Shown: positions 24,779 to 34,347, numbered from the stretch's first letter. The stretch is 64,000 nt of DNA from Mycobacterium sp. 3519A (GCF_900240945.1 NZ_OESG01000014.1:1904015-1968014), one strand, 5' to 3'. The notes: generated from the letters alone by a model not told the origin. Program-made: numbers and translations.

Positions 24779-25570
24779 CTAGGAGAAGCCGTTCTTGGTG
24801 AGCCATGTCAGGGCGACGTCGGCGACTTCGGTCCAACGGTGATCAACGGTCAGCGAGTGCCCGGCTCCGTTGAATTCGTGAAATTCCGTGGTGGCCGTCG
24901 ACGTCGCGTATCTCTTGAATGCGGCTCGAACGCTCACAAGGGGGACGGTGTGGTCTTCGGTGCCGGCCGTCATCAGCAGCGGACCCCTCGTCGTATTCGC
25001 AGTGGCGACCTTCGCGGGGGAATTCGGGACGAAGTTCGCGACCGCGGCTTCGAACAGCGGTTTGCCCGGTGAGGGAATCGCCCATCGGTCCCACAGCGAA
25101 TCGGACTCCGCTTCGGTCAACGCATTGCCGAATCCGTAGCGGAACTGGCTGCGTGTCAACGCTTTTGCGCGCCTGAAATTCAGTGGATTGCGCAGTACCG
25201 GGAATGCCGACCGCAGTTGGGCGAGCGGCACTGGTTTGACGCCCTTGATCGGGGCGGGATCGATGGCCACCGCCGCCGCGACCTTGTTCTCGCCGAGTAG
25301 TTTCTGGGCGATCAGGCCGCCGAACGAGTGGCCGATCGCGGCTGGTGGACCATCGAACTGCTCGATGACAGCGGCGAAGTGCTCGGTGAGCTGGCGGATG
25401 CCGAAACCGGCTTGCGGATTGGGGTTCTCGCGCGTCGCAGCCACAGTTTCGGCCTCGCCAGGCCAACGCGGTGCGATCGCTCGGTACCCATTGGTGGTGA
25501 AGTGCTCGATCCACGGTTGCCACGCGGTGTGCGAGATCCACAATCCGTGGATGAAAACCACGTCGGTCAC
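24779..25570 (-). CDS. Alpha/beta hydrolase
   Basis: A 263-residue alpha/beta hydrolase. FIHGLWISHTAW forms the oxyanion strand, GHSFGG carries the nucleophile Ser, TAGTEDHTVP the Asp, and FNGAGHSL the His. No signal peptide. It follows the PfpI-like gene by five bases on the same strand, as the last gene of a set with the alcohol dehydrogenase and possibly the SARP regulator. The substrate is unknown. Confidence 0.88.
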   Translation of the reverse strand: MTDVVFIHGLWISHTAWQPWIEHFTTNGYRAIAPRWPGEAETVAATRENPNPQAGFGIRQLTEHFAAVIEQFDGPPAAIGHSFGGLIAQKLLGENKVAAAVAIDPAPIKGVKPVPLAQLRSAFPVLRNPLNFRRAKALTRSQFRYGFGNALTEAESDSLWDRWAIPSPGKPLFEAAVANFVPNSPAKVATANTTRGPLLMTAGTEDHTVPLVSVRAAFKRYATSTATTEFHEFNGAGHSLTVDHRWTEVADVALTWLTKNGFS

Positions 25571-25575
25571 GGGCG

Positions 25576-26253
25576 CTACCGCGCGAGCTGCAACATCGCG
25601 TCGGCGACGCCGTGCGCCGACGCCGGATTCTGCCCGGTGACCAGCAGACCGTCCGTGATGACAAACGGCTCGAAGTCAGCCACCTTCTCGTACTTGGCGC
25701 CGAGCCTGATCAGTTCGTCCTCGACGAGAAAGGGAACGACATCGGTGAGGCCCATCGCGGCCTCCTCCCCGTTGGTGAACCCGGCTACGTGTCGACCTTC
25801 GACCAAAGGCCGACCGTCGGGCAGTTTGGCGTTGATGAACACGGCGGGCGCGTGACAGACTGCAGCGACGATTTTGTCGGCAGCGACATAGTTTTCGATC
25901 AGCGCTATCGACTGTGGGTCTGCGGCCAGGTCGTACATCGGGCCGTGGCCGCCAGGGTAGAACACGGCGTCGAAGTCCTGAGGGGATATCGCGTCCAACC
26001 GGCTGGTGTTGGCCAGCACATCCTGGGCGTGTTCGTCACCCGCGAAACGGCGCGACGATTCGGTGTCGAACGGCGGTCGGGTGCTTTTCGGGTCGACCGG
26101 TGGTTTACCGCCCTTCGGAGACGCGAGAGTGACGTCGTGACCGTTGTCAGTGAACACGTAGTACGGTCCGGCGAGCTCTTCGTCCCAATAACCTGTCGGT
26201 ACGTCGGTGCCGTCGAGCCGGTCGTGCGATGTCACCACGATCAAGATCTTCAT
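25576..26253 (-). CDS. DJ-1/PfpI family protein (Hsp31-like)
   Basis: A 225-residue class-I-glutamine-amidotransferase-like protein. The nucleophile elbow is VAAVCHAPA with the reactive Cys, the acidic partner lies in GYWDEELAGPYYVF, and the FYPGGHGPMYDL loop is typical of the Hsp31 branch. These proteins act as glyoxalase III or deglycase, or as chaperones. It lies between an alcohol dehydrogenase and a hydrolase, where an aldehyde-detoxifying role would fit. The ATG at 26253 is clear from the MKILIVVTSHDR start. Confidence 0.88.
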   Translation of the reverse strand: MKILIVVTSHDRLDGTDVPTGYWDEELAGPYYVFTDNGHDVTLASPKGGKPPVDPKSTRPPFDTESSRRFAGDEHAQDVLANTSRLDAISPQDFDAVFYPGGHGPMYDLAADPQSIALIENYVAADKIVAAVCHAPAVFINAKLPDGRPLVEGRHVAGFTNGEEAAMGLTDVVPFLVEDELIRLGAKYEKVADFEPFVITDGLLVTGQNPASAHGVADAMLQLAR

Positions 26254-26270
26254 GTCATTCCTCCACGGAT

Positions 26271-27341
26271 TCAGTCGAAGACGATGACGGCACGGCCGAC
26301 GATCTCGCCGCGCGCCAGTGCTTCGAGGTTTTCGTTGACGTCGTCCAAACTGACCGGTGTGACGGTGTGCTTGATGAGTCCCTCGCTCGCGAGTGAGAGC
26401 ACCTCGGCCAGGTCGTCGTAATTTCCCCAGAACGAGCCGAAATACGACTTCTCCCCGTTGGTGAAGGGAAGCAGCGGCAAAACCACCTTTTGTCCCATCA
26501 GGCCGACGGAGGTGAGCGCGCCCTCCCTGGCCAGGATGGCCGCTCCCAACTCCAATGACTCCTCAGCGGCGGCACAGTCCAGGACCGCGTCGGCGTCACG
26601 CCGGCCGGTCAGTTCTTCGAGAGCGTCCTGAACCTCTGCCGCGGACTTGTCGCGGGTGTTGACGGTGTGGTGTGCACCGTTTTCCTTTGCCAGAGCGAGC
26701 TTTTCCGCACTGCGAGCGAAGGCCACGACGGTCGCACCGCCACCCAGTAGGCGGGCGTACTGGACCCCGTAGCTGCCGAGACCGCCGATGCCGTTCACCA
26801 CAACCGTGCGGCCCGCGCCGAGTTTTCCCGCTTGCCGCAGCTTCTTCATTCCCCGGTACGGGGTGAGTCCGGCGTCGGTCAGCGGTGCCAGTGTCTCGGG
26901 CCGCGGATCGAGACCGTCCGGGACCTTGATGACATGGCGATAGGGGACAGGCATGTACTCCGCGAAACCGCCTGGCGGACCGAATCCCGCCATCTGGCCG
27001 TTACCGCATATCTGTTCGTTGCCTTCCCGGCACTGTCTGCACGTTCCGTCGCCCCAATTCGGGTTGACCACCACCAGGTCGCCTTCCGCAAGGCTCGCGG
27101 AACGCGGCACACCGGCCCCGGTGGACGCGATCCGGCCGGCCACTTCGTGACCCGGCGTGATCGGAGCCGTCAGCGGCGCGCCCTGTGCGAAATAACCCTC
27201 GATGAGCTGACAGTCGCTGCGGCACATACCTGTTGCCGACACCTTCACCAGCACGTCCTCCGCGCCTGTGACGGGTACGTCGACTTCTTCCAGTCGCAAC
27301 GGTTGGTGATATCCGTGCAATCGAGCGGCTCGCATCTGCAT
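26271..27341 (-). CDS. Zinc-dependent alcohol dehydrogenase
   Basis: A 356-residue MDR alcohol dehydrogenase. Catalytic-zinc ligands are in GMCRSDCQ and PGHEVAGR; the nucleotide-binding motif is GIGGLGSYGVQYARLLGG. The structural-zinc loop reads GDGTCRQCREGNEQIC: three of the usual four Cys are present and the first is replaced by Asp, so zinc there may be weak or use the Asp. It starts 54 bases after the SARP gene stop on the same strand and precedes the PfpI-like gene by 17 bases. Confidence 0.9.
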   Translation of the reverse strand: MQMRAARLHGYHQPLRLEEVDVPVTGAEDVLVKVSATGMCRSDCQLIEGYFAQGAPLTAPITPGHEVAGRIASTGAGVPRSASLAEGDLVVVNPNWGDGTCRQCREGNEQICGNGQMAGFGPPGGFAEYMPVPYRHVIKVPDGLDPRPETLAPLTDAGLTPYRGMKKLRQAGKLGAGRTVVVNGIGGLGSYGVQYARLLGGGATVVAFARSAEKLALAKENGAHHTVNTRDKSAAEVQDALEELTGRRDADAVLDCAAAEESLELGAAILAREGALTSVGLMGQKVVLPLLPFTNGEKSYFGSFWGNYDDLAEVLSLASEGLIKHTVTPVSLDDVNENLEALARGEIVGRAVIVFD

Positions 27342-27395
27342 GAGCCGAAGGTAACTGGACGGTGTTTACAACCAGTGGATGCTCAGTGGACGCCG

Positions 27396-30300
27396 CTACC
27401 GCAGTCCGGCGAGAAGCTCATCGGCGCGGTGGGCGAACAAATGCGCTCCCCGGTCGGCCGACAAAGCGCGGACCTTCTCGGCCGCTGCCCGGACCGCGGA
27501 CACGGGTGCGCCGCGCGCGTGCAGCAGTCGCGCCCGCAATAGCAGGATGAGTCCCTCCGGGTACCGCTGTCCGTAGGCGTTGAGATAGAAGTCGGCCCTG
27601 TCCAGGGCTGCGGCGGCTTCGTCCGTCGCGCCCGTCGCGAGGTGCATCTCACCGAGCAGCGCATACCAGGTGGCGACACACGAACGTGGCGGGTCGAGAA
27701 GGTTCGCCGCGATGACACGCTGGGCCTCTGCGATGGCGGCGGCTGGGTTCTCGCCTGCCAGTGCCAGCGCCCAGCATCGGGCCAGTCGTTGGTAGGTGCC
27801 GAGGAACACGAAGGAGAAGCCTTCATCCACCGCGATTCCGCGCTCGGCCCCGCGCAGCGCCCATTGCGAGTCGCCGATCACCGAGGCGGTTCGCGCAACC
27901 ATGGTGGCCCACACCGTGATTCGGTAGGGGTTGTCGCCCGCGACGGCCTCGAGCTTGTCGAGAAGCACCCGTGCGGCCTCGACGTCGCCGTGTAATGCCG
28001 TGATCTCGGCGAGCATGCCCGTCATGAGCAATTGCAGGTCGGCGCGGACCGGATCCTCGTCACGGCGCGCGAGCCCCGCGAGCAGCGGCTGCTCGAACTG
28101 GCTGACGTACCTGAACCCTTCGCCGACATTGCCGGCATGTGACTGTTGAATGCCCCAGGCCTGCAAGCCATAGAGCCGCATGGTCGGATCAGATGACGCA
28201 TAGCCGCCTTCGAGCAATCGGCGGGCCAGCGGGCCGCTGCGGTCGAGTTCGATCGCCTGCACGTGAGCGGTCCATCGTGAGAAGAGGAAGGCGGCGGCCT
28301 CCACCTCTCGGCCGAGGGTGCGCGCCAGATGCTCGGCGCGCTCCAACAGGTCGAGTGCCGCCGTGCCGTACATCTGACGCATCCCGACGACCGCAACCAG
28401 CTGGGAGAGTGCGGACAGTTCCAGCTCCGTCAGACCGGCATTGCGCGCAACTTGGACGGCGGACCGCAGTAGCCGCTCGGCCGCTTCCAACGCGGATTTC
28501 GTTGCGGCGCAACTGCCCGCGCGCACCAGCGCACTTGCGGTTCGGGCCGGCTCGGCCAGCGGGCCCGCCGACCACAAGTGGTAGGCGAGTCGTTCCGCGA
28601 CCGATTCGTCGTCTGCGCCGGTGCGCTCGAGCGAGTCCGCGATGCGCACATGTAGTCGGGTGGCGCGTCGCGGCGGCGTGCTCTCGGCAACCGACTGGCG
28701 GACCAGGTCGTGCGTGAAACGGTAGGAGTAGGGATTCCCGGGCGTCGCTTCGAGAAAGCCGAGCGCCTCCAGCGGCTCGAGTCGGTGCAGGCAGGTTTGA
28801 ACGTCGACACCGGAGGACGCGGCGAGCAGTTCGATGCTGACGTCTCTGCCGATGAGCGCGGCGGTCTGCAGTAGGTCTTCGACGCCCTCGTCGAGGCGGG
28901 TCAGCCTGTCTTGGACGACGTCCCGGACAGTGGCAGGCACACCGGCTTGCACTGCGGTGTCTGCGGCGAGCGCGCCCCCGTCGGCGAGGAACCGGGACAG
29001 CTCCCGGACGAAAAACGGATTACCCGCGGTGCGGGCGTGAATGCTGCGCGCGACGGAGGATTCGGGATCCTGGCCGGTTTCTCGGCGAACGAGTTCCGTC
29101 ACCTCGGCCAGGTTGAGGGGGCCGACACGGATGCGTCGGTGGCCTGGTACCCGGCTCACGGCGGCCAGGGTTCGCGCCAACTCGGTGCCGGGTGCCGGCG
29201 CGCGGTCGCGGAGCGCACCGATGAAGAGGGTGCGGCTCGGCAGCCGAGTCGCGAGATGGCTGAACAAATGCAGCGACGCGACGTCCGCCCAGTGCAGGTC
29301 GTCGAGAACGACCACCAGCGGCTTGAGCGCCGAGGCCTGACCGACGACATCCACGACCCGCTCGAAGAGCCGGAACTGAGTTCCGCTGTCGGGAAGGACA
29401 GGTGCCGCCAAGATGCCCTCCCGTGGCTCGACGAGGCGGCCGAGGTCGCTGTCGAGCCACCGCCTTCTCGCGTCGTCGGGCAGGGTGGCCACAACGGAGC
29501 TGACGGCCTGCACCCACGGCCACATCGACGGCGTTCCCTCACCGTCGAGGCAACTGCCCCAGACGATCTGGGCGCCGCGCCGCTCCGCTTCCGAAGTGAT
29601 CTGCCGCAGCAGGTGCGTCTTGCCAACGCCGGGTTCACCCTCGACGATGGCAAGCCCCACATGTCCGGCGAACGCTGACTCGACCGCCTGTCGCAGCACC
29701 GCCAGCTCGTCGACCCGACCGACCAGGCCGCCATCGGCCGAGGCCACCGTCTGGCTCAGCACCCGGCGGTGCGCGGCCTCCAGCGCCTGACCCGGATCAA
29801 TCCCGATCTCTTCGGCCAGTCGGGCACGGACCCGACGAAACACTGCCAGGGCTTCTGCCTGTCGGCCCGCGGCGCCCATCGCCGTGATCAGTCCGGCCTG
29901 CACCGGCTCATGCAACGGCGCCATCGTCGCGGCGAGGTGAAGCGGTCCCAGCACGCGTTCGGGCTGGCCCAGCGACACGGCAAGATCCGTCGCCGCTGCG
30001 CACGCGTCGAAGAACTCACCGTTGAGCCCCGCGAAGATCGCCATCGCTGCGGGTCCGGGCGTCAGCCCGTCGCCAGCGGGCGCTGCCCAAAGTGCAAGGG
30101 CGTCAACGTAATAATCGAGCGCACGATGTTCTTGCCGCTCTGCGAGCGCCGCTTCCGCGGCCGCGACTGATGCGCGGAAGCCGACCAGGTCCAGCGTGTC
30201 GGGGCCTGCTGTGAACAGGTAACCGGTTCCGCGTCTCAGCAGGTGTGCACCGGCATCCCGGGGCGCGATCGTGGGGTCCAACAACCGCCGCAGGGTACCG

Positions 30301-30572
30301 ACGTACTTGTGGATGACGTTGAGGGCGCTCACCGGCGCTTCCTGGCCCCACAGCAATTCGACCAGCTCTGTCACGCTGGTCGGCCGCCCCGCACGCGCAA
30401 TGAGCAGCGCGAGCAGATGCGCCTGCTGCGGAGGTCCTGGGTCCAGTTCCACGCCGTCGCGCCAGATGCGCAATGGGCCGAGAATCTGAAGGCGCAGGGG
30501 TGCACTGGGGGCCGATCGGCCGCGCTCGTCACCGGTATCGACAGCACCGATGGGCACAGCCACGTCTGTCAC
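27396..30572 (-). CDS. SARP/AfsR-type regulator with BTAD, ATPase and TPR-like domains
   Basis: A 1058-residue regulator. An OmpR-like winged helix (about residues 27-120, LQILGPLRIWRDG to RRGTGYLF) is followed by a bacterial transcriptional activation domain (about 128-270), then an AAA ATPase with Walker A GEPGVGKT (312-319) and Walker B LVVVLDDLHWAD (419-430), and a long helical repeat C-terminus. SARPs usually activate secondary-metabolism or catabolic genes next to them; the alcohol dehydrogenase-PfpI-hydrolase set lies directly downstream. The GTG start follows no strong Shine-Dalgarno. The ATPase may count or sense a ligand through the repeats. Confidence 0.92.
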   Translation of the reverse strand: MTDVAVPIGAVDTGDERGRSAPSAPLRLQILGPLRIWRDGVELDPGPPQQAHLLALLIARAGRPTSVTELVELLWGQEAPVSALNVIHKYVGTLRRLLDPTIAPRDAGAHLLRRGTGYLFTAGPDTLDLVGFRASVAAAEAALAERQEHRALDYYVDALALWAAPAGDGLTPGPAAMAIFAGLNGEFFDACAAATDLAVSLGQPERVLGPLHLAATMAPLHEPVQAGLITAMGAAGRQAEALAVFRRVRARLAEEIGIDPGQALEAAHRRVLSQTVASADGGLVGRVDELAVLRQAVESAFAGHVGLAIVEGEPGVGKTHLLRQITSEAERRGAQIVWGSCLDGEGTPSMWPWVQAVSSVVATLPDDARRRWLDSDLGRLVEPREGILAAPVLPDSGTQFRLFERVVDVVGQASALKPLVVVLDDLHWADVASLHLFSHLATRLPSRTLFIGALRDRAPAPGTELARTLAAVSRVPGHRRIRVGPLNLAEVTELVRRETGQDPESSVARSIHARTAGNPFFVRELSRFLADGGALAADTAVQAGVPATVRDVVQDRLTRLDEGVEDLLQTAALIGRDVSIELLAASSGVDVQTCLHRLEPLEALGFLEATPGNPYSYRFTHDLVRQSVAESTPPRRATRLHVRIADSLERTGADDESVAERLAYHLWSAGPLAEPARTASALVRAGSCAATKSALEAAERLLRSAVQVARNAGLTELELSALSQLVAVVGMRQMYGTAALDLLERAEHLARTLGREVEAAAFLFSRWTAHVQAIELDRSGPLARRLLEGGYASSDPTMRLYGLQAWGIQQSHAGNVGEGFRYVSQFEQPLLAGLARRDEDPVRADLQLLMTGMLAEITALHGDVEAARVLLDKLEAVAGDNPYRITVWATMVARTASVIGDSQWALRGAERGIAVDEGFSFVFLGTYQRLARCWALALAGENPAAAIAEAQRVIAANLLDPPRSCVATWYALLGEMHLATGATDEAAAALDRADFYLNAYGQRYPEGLILLLRARLLHARGAPVSAVRAAAEKVRALSADRGAHLFAHRADELLAGLR

Positions 30573-30681
30573 TCCCGGATCGACGCCTCAGCTATTCGGC
30601 GAGCTTACTGTCAACTTGCTGTCGAGAAAAGGCGAGGCTGACCCCGGACCAGGGCGCGCGCTGCGCTGGCCCGCCACCATG

Positions 30682-31458
30682 CTAGGCAGTGGCGCGTGCA
30701 CGCTCGAGCAAGGTCGGGTCGTGCGCGCAGACGATCAACAAGTCCGGCTCCTGGCGCGCATACAATTCGGCGAGGCGAGCATGGTTGTCCAGCACCGCTT
30801 TTCGGTCGAACGCGAACATCGTCTCCATGGCGGTCAGCGCCCGCGGCACGGTCGTTCCGTCCAGTGTGCCGTGGTGATAGAACGCATCACCGGCGTGCAG
30901 CACCCAACGATGGCCTGCGTCGACGGCCACACAGGCGTGGCCGCGGGTGTGCCCGGGTAGGGCGACCAATGCGATGCCCGGCGCGATCTCCATCAATTCC
31001 TTCGCGGCGGCGAAGCCACGCCACTTCTCGCCCCGCGGATCGTGTTCGACGATCTTCGGATTGTGTGCCCACTGCACCGAGCGGTAGCGGACCTTCTCCC
31101 GTCGCGACGGCGCCCACATCGCGCCGAGAGCCTCGGCCGCGGTGAGATGGACCTGCGCCTCGGGAAAATCGGCCAGCCCACCCGCGTGGTCCATGTCCAA
31201 GTGGGTGATGACGATGTGCCGCACGTCATTTCGCGTAAATCCGAGACCCTCGATCTGATGCGCGACGGTCTCGTCGTGCCGCAGAACCGGTCTGACCATC
31301 CGGCGGGCAGGCCCCACCCGCTTGGGATCGTCACAATCGTGACTCCCGTAGCCGCTGTCGACGAGCACGAGTCCGCTGTCTGTTTCGACGAGCAACACAT
31401 GGCAGACCATCGGATGTGGCTTCGTCATCGTGCCGCAGTTGAGGTGATGGACCTTCAC
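30682..31458 (-). CDS. MBL-fold metallohydrolase (paralogue 1)
   Basis: A 258-residue metallo-beta-lactamase-fold hydrolase of the lactonase-like branch. The metal motif is [10 protein letters not shown]: His86, Asp88, Asp90, His91, so the second His of HxHxDH is Asp. Further ligands are PGHTRGH and HAGDAF, and the last His in CAHDP. It probably opens a lactone or thioester. A close paralogue lies at 33042. The GTG start overlaps the TetR stop (GTGA), so it is translated together with the repressor. Confidence 0.88.
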   Translation of the reverse strand: MKVHHLNCGTMTKPHPMVCHVLLVETDSGLVLVDSGYGSHDCDDPKRVGPARRMVRPVLRHDETVAHQIEGLGFTRNDVRHIVITHLDMDHAGGLADFPEAQVHLTAAEALGAMWAPSRREKVRYRSVQWAHNPKIVEHDPRGEKWRGFAAAKELMEIAPGIALVALPGHTRGHACVAVDAGHRWVLHAGDAFYHHGTLDGTTVPRALTAMETMFAFDRKAVLDNHARLAELYARQEPDLLIVCAHDPTLLERARATA

Positions 31459-32078
31459 GGCCGCCTCCCCAGTCGGGAGGCGAGCAACTGCTCCACCTCG
31501 CCGCGCGCGGCGACCAGATCCACCTGCTCGTCCAGCAGATGTTGTAACGCGACTCCTCGCAGCATCGCGACGATCACCGTCGCCAAACCGACAGGGTCGA
31601 TGTCGTCGGGCACGTCACCGGCGCTCACCGCCAACTGGATCCGCTTCTCGATCTCCTCGCGGAACTCGCGGTCGGCGGAGACCATCTGGTCTCTGACGTC
31701 CTCCGACGGCCCCGCCACCGCATCGGCCCACAACACCAGCCTGGCCCGGTTCACCGGCTGTAGGTCCGACACCACTTGAAAGTAGAAGTCGACCAGCTGG
31801 CGCAGCTGATCTAGCGGCGAATCCGATTGACTCTGTTGACTGATCGCGTCGCGGAACTGACTGGTCACCACCTCGACCAGCCGCTGCATCAACGCACCTT
31901 TCGAGCCGAAATGGTGCGTGGCCAGCCCGCGGCTGTAGCCGGCGCGCTGCCCGACATTGGCCAGCGTTACTCGGGTGGGCCCGACCTCGCCGACCAGTTC
32001 CGCAGCGGCACGCACCAACCGGCGCTCGGCGTCGATCCGGCGCTGCTCCTGGGTGCGCGGCAGCGCCGATTCAGTCAC
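31455..32078 (-). CDS. TetR/AcrR family regulator in SnoaL-metallohydrolase operon
   Basis: A 207-residue regulator with helix-turn-helix [51 protein letters not shown] and a helical C-terminus. GTG at 32078 overlaps the end of the SnoaL gene by eight bases; the frame is open to 32195 but those residues are antisense-like and not conserved. It is the middle gene of SnoaL-TetR-metallohydrolase, whose promoter carries one CGGTAC-N6-GTACC site. Autoregulation through that site is the simplest reading and would make it the regulator of the BVMO/P450 locus too. Confidence 0.85.
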   Translation of the reverse strand: MTESALPRTQEQRRIDAERRLVRAAAELVGEVGPTRVTLANVGQRAGYSRGLATHHFGSKGALMQRLVEVVTSQFRDAISQQSQSDSPLDQLRQLVDFYFQVVSDLQPVNRARLVLWADAVAGPSEDVRDQMVSADREFREEIEKRIQLAVSAGDVPDDIDPVGLATVIVAMLRGVALQHLLDEQVDLVAARGEVEQLLASRLGRRP

Positions 32079-32538
32079 CAAGCGTCCCGGCCAGCGCGAG
32101 CAGTTCGCCGCGGCCAATCTGCGTGACCAGGCTCGCGGTGTCAAAGTAGATGCGCTCGTTGATGATTCGGTCGCCCTCGAAGAAGAACACCGCAATCAGA
32201 GGCACCCGGAACGACTTACCGGTCGGCGGCATACCGTAGAACTCGCCGAGATTTGTTCCCAGCAGCTCGAATTCGACGATCACCGCATCGTCGGAGACAT
32301 GGAAGCGGGCGTTCTCGTGACGCTGGTCCGGGAACGCGGTGCGGGTGCTCAGGTAATAGCCCATCACCTCGTCGTCGCCGTCGTAGATCTGACCGGTGGC
32401 CATGATCTCGTAGCGGGGATGGCCTTCCCCGTTGGTCTTGAACGTCGCCAGGGTGGCGTCGAACTCCTTGGTCACCTCGGTGTCCATGTGCTCGCGGACG
32501 ATCGCGAGGCGGCGTTGGCGGAGATCGTCAGTGATCAT
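32071..32538 (-). CDS. SnoaL-like/NTF2-fold protein
   Basis: A 155-residue alpha+beta-barrel protein of the SnoaL-like ester-cyclase/isomerase type (PRYEIMATGQIYDGDDEVMGYY, FFFEGDRIINERIYFDTASLVTQIG). The YFDTASLLxQ-type ending is common in SnoaL-like polyketide cyclase homologues. ATG at 32538 follows GGGAGG; a longer frame to 32574 would start inside the promoter. It is the first gene downstream of the operator at 32580-32595. Confidence 0.85.
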   Translation of the reverse strand: MITDDLRQRRLAIVREHMDTEVTKEFDATLATFKTNGEGHPRYEIMATGQIYDGDDEVMGYYLSTRTAFPDQRHENARFHVSDDAVIVEFELLGTNLGEFYGMPPTGKSFRVPLIAVFFFEGDRIINERIYFDTASLVTQIGRGELLALAGTLGD

Positions 32539-32579
32539 GGGGCCCTCCCGAGGCACTTGCTTGTTGGCGAACAAGTTAC

Positions 32580-32595
32580 GGTACCTGGCGGTACC
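32580..32595. promoter_or_regulatory. Operator copy 5, GGTAC-N6-GTACC, upstream of SnoaL-TetR operon
   Basis: GGTAC-ctggcg-GTACC, preceded by C and followed by G, 41 bases upstream of the SnoaL ATG and 15 bases after the SRPBCC stop. It has exactly the same half-sites and spacer as the four copies at 20401-20514, 12 kb away. Confidence 0.75.
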
Positions 32596-32610
32596 GCGTC
32601 AAGAATTGCG

Positions 32611-33033
32611 TTAGTTTTGCCGCGTGGCGGCGTGCGCGAGCATCCGTGTCAACAACTGGCAGACCGCCGCCAGTGGCGCCTTGATTAGCGGCAACCGGGC
32701 GCTGGACGTGAGCGTGTAGGTGATTTGCGTGCCCGTCCCGGCCTCGCTCAGTCGCACCTCGCCCCCGTAGCCGGGGAAAGGCACGCCGGACAGCGCTTTG
32801 TACCCGAGCAGGTGCGGCGGTTCGAACGCCACGACTTCTTCGACGAGGTCCGGTGCAGGTCCCGCGACCGCGATGCGCCGAACGGCGCCAAGGCCGTTCG
32901 GCTCGCCTGTGCCGACTTTGTCCATCGTCACCGACAGCCCGGGCGCCCATCGGCCGATCCCGACGTGATCGCTCAGCGCATCCCACACGGCGTCGATCGG
33001 TACGGCAACCGTGGTTTGTGACGTGACCTGCAT
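32611..33033 (-). CDS. SRPBCC (START-like) protein
   Basis: A 140-residue helix-grip protein: MQVTSQTTVAVPIDAVWDALSDHVGIGRWAPG is the usual first strand and helix, and the C-terminal helix ends LTRMLAHAA. It belongs to the polyketide cyclase/dehydrase-like branch that binds hydrophobic ligands. It is not one of the four related SRPBCC proteins at 48-58 kb. ATG at 33033 follows GGGGG; the longer frame is not supported. It starts eight bases after paralogue 2 of the metallohydrolase. Confidence 0.83.
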   Translation of the reverse strand: MQVTSQTTVAVPIDAVWDALSDHVGIGRWAPGLSVTMDKVGTGEPNGLGAVRRIAVAGPAPDLVEEVVAFEPPHLLGYKALSGVPFPGYGGEVRLSEAGTGTQITYTLTSSARLPLIKAPLAAVCQLLTRMLAHAATRQN

Positions 33034-33041
33034 TCGTCCCC

Positions 33042-33830
33042 CTAGGCGGTGTTCTTGGCGTGTTCGTAGAGCTTGCGGTCGTGCGAGCACACGATGAGCA
33101 TGTCGGGATCACCGCTGCGGTACAACTCGACGAGGCGAGCGTGGTTGTCGTGCACCATCTTCCAATCGAACGCCGTCGCTCGTTCGAATGCGGCGAGCGA
33201 CCGCGGCATGCGCGCCGTTCCATCCAGCGTGCCGTGATGAAAGTACGCGTCGCCGCAGTGCAGCACCCACCGGTGTCCGGCGTCGACCGCAACGCAGGCA
33301 TGGCCTCGGGTGTGCCCCGGTAACGAAATCAGCGCGATGCCCGGCGACACCTCGTCGAGTTCCTTGGCCGCCGCGAATCCGCGCCATTTCTCACCGTCGG
33401 GCGTGTGCTCGACGATCTTGGGTCCGTGCGCCCATTGGATGGTGCGGAACCGCATCTTCTCTCCGCGGGTCGGCGTCCGCAGCGCGCCGAATGCCTCCGC
33501 GCCGGTGATGTGCACCTGGGCGTCGGGGAAATCCGCGATGCCGCCGATGTGGTCGCAATCGAAGTGCGTGATCACGATATGGCGGACGTCGTCAGCTCGA
33601 AAGCCAAGCCGCTCAACCTGTTTGACAGCGGACTCGGCAGGGTCGAGCACCGGCCGGACGAAGGTGCGGGAGGCTCCCACCCGGCGCCACGGGTCGGCGC
33701 AGTCGTGCGTTCCGAAGCCGGTGTCGACCAACGCCAGGCCGTTGTCGGTCTCGACGAGCAGGACATGACACACCATCTGCCCGCACCCGAGCGGATAAAT
33801 GGTTCCGCAGTTGAGGTGGTGAACTCTCAC
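33042..33830 (-). CDS. MBL-fold metallohydrolase (paralogue 2)
   Basis: A 262-residue metallohydrolase closely related to the gene at 30682 (both begin VHHLNCGT and share [35 protein letters not shown]). The metal motif is [10 protein letters not shown] with His89, Asp91, Asp93 and His94, again with Asp in place of the second His. GTG at 33830 is chosen by alignment with the paralogue; the open frame extends far upstream through the DUF2834-like gene but is not coding there. It is followed directly by the SRPBCC gene. Confidence 0.86.
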   Translation of the reverse strand: MRVHHLNCGTIYPLGCGQMVCHVLLVETDNGLALVDTGFGTHDCADPWRRVGASRTFVRPVLDPAESAVKQVERLGFRADDVRHIVITHFDCDHIGGIADFPDAQVHITGAEAFGALRTPTRGEKMRFRTIQWAHGPKIVEHTPDGEKWRGFAAAKELDEVSPGIALISLPGHTRGHACVAVDAGHRWVLHCGDAYFHHGTLDGTARMPRSLAAFERATAFDWKMVHDNHARLVELYRSGDPDMLIVCSHDRKLYEHAKNTA

Positions 33831-33840
33831 ACGTGCAGTC

Positions 33841-34323
33841 TCACACGCGAGATGGCACCTCGAGGTCGCTAATCTTGTGCCGATGCTGCCGCTCGACGGT
33901 CGCGAAGTAGAACGCGTAGGCGAACGCGCAGCTGGTGAACAGGCTCGATACGAAGAACAGCCACGGCCGCCGGATGCCGCGCCGGCGCCCGTCGATGATC
34001 GTGAACAACGGCAGCAGAAGGACATTGACGATCGTGTAATCGGCGCTGGCCGAGGCTGCCGCTGGGTTGACGTAACCCAGCGAGATGAACTGCGTCCAGT
34101 TCGCGCCGTCGCCCCAGAACGGGTTGGCCGAGTACCCGTACACGTATTGGACGTTGAAGTACCAGCACAGCGGCAGTGACGCCAGGCCGATCGCCCAGAA
34201 CACGATCTCGAGAGTGGAGAAGCGGGCACCGCCGGGAGGCCGGTTGAAGATCTTCGGGTTCGACGCGATGGTGAACCACACGGTCACGATTCCGAGAATT
34301 GCGTGCACGACGAGGGAGACCAT
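33841..34323 (-). CDS. DUF2834-like integral membrane protein
   Basis: A 160-residue protein with four hydrophobic helices ([69 protein letters not shown]). The pattern resembles DUF2834, of unknown function. The ATG at 34323 lies 24 bases from a 24-bp palindrome shared with the divergent TetR gene, so that regulator probably controls it. It is the first gene of a run of five or six minus-strand genes ending at 30682. Confidence 0.72.
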   Translation of the reverse strand: MVSLVVHAILGIVTVWFTIASNPKIFNRPPGGARFSTLEIVFWAIGLASLPLCWYFNVQYVYGYSANPFWGDGANWTQFISLGYVNPAAASASADYTIVNVLLLPLFTIIDGRRRGIRRPWLFFVSSLFTSCAFAYAFYFATVERQHRHKISDLEVPSRV

Positions 34324-34347
34324 TTCCGGAGTGTCGCCAGCAATCCG

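Noticed and set aside
33831..34229. N-terminal extension of the second metallohydrolase
   Set aside because: The paralogue at 30682 starts at VHHLNCGT; the extra part is a shadow of the membrane-protein gene.
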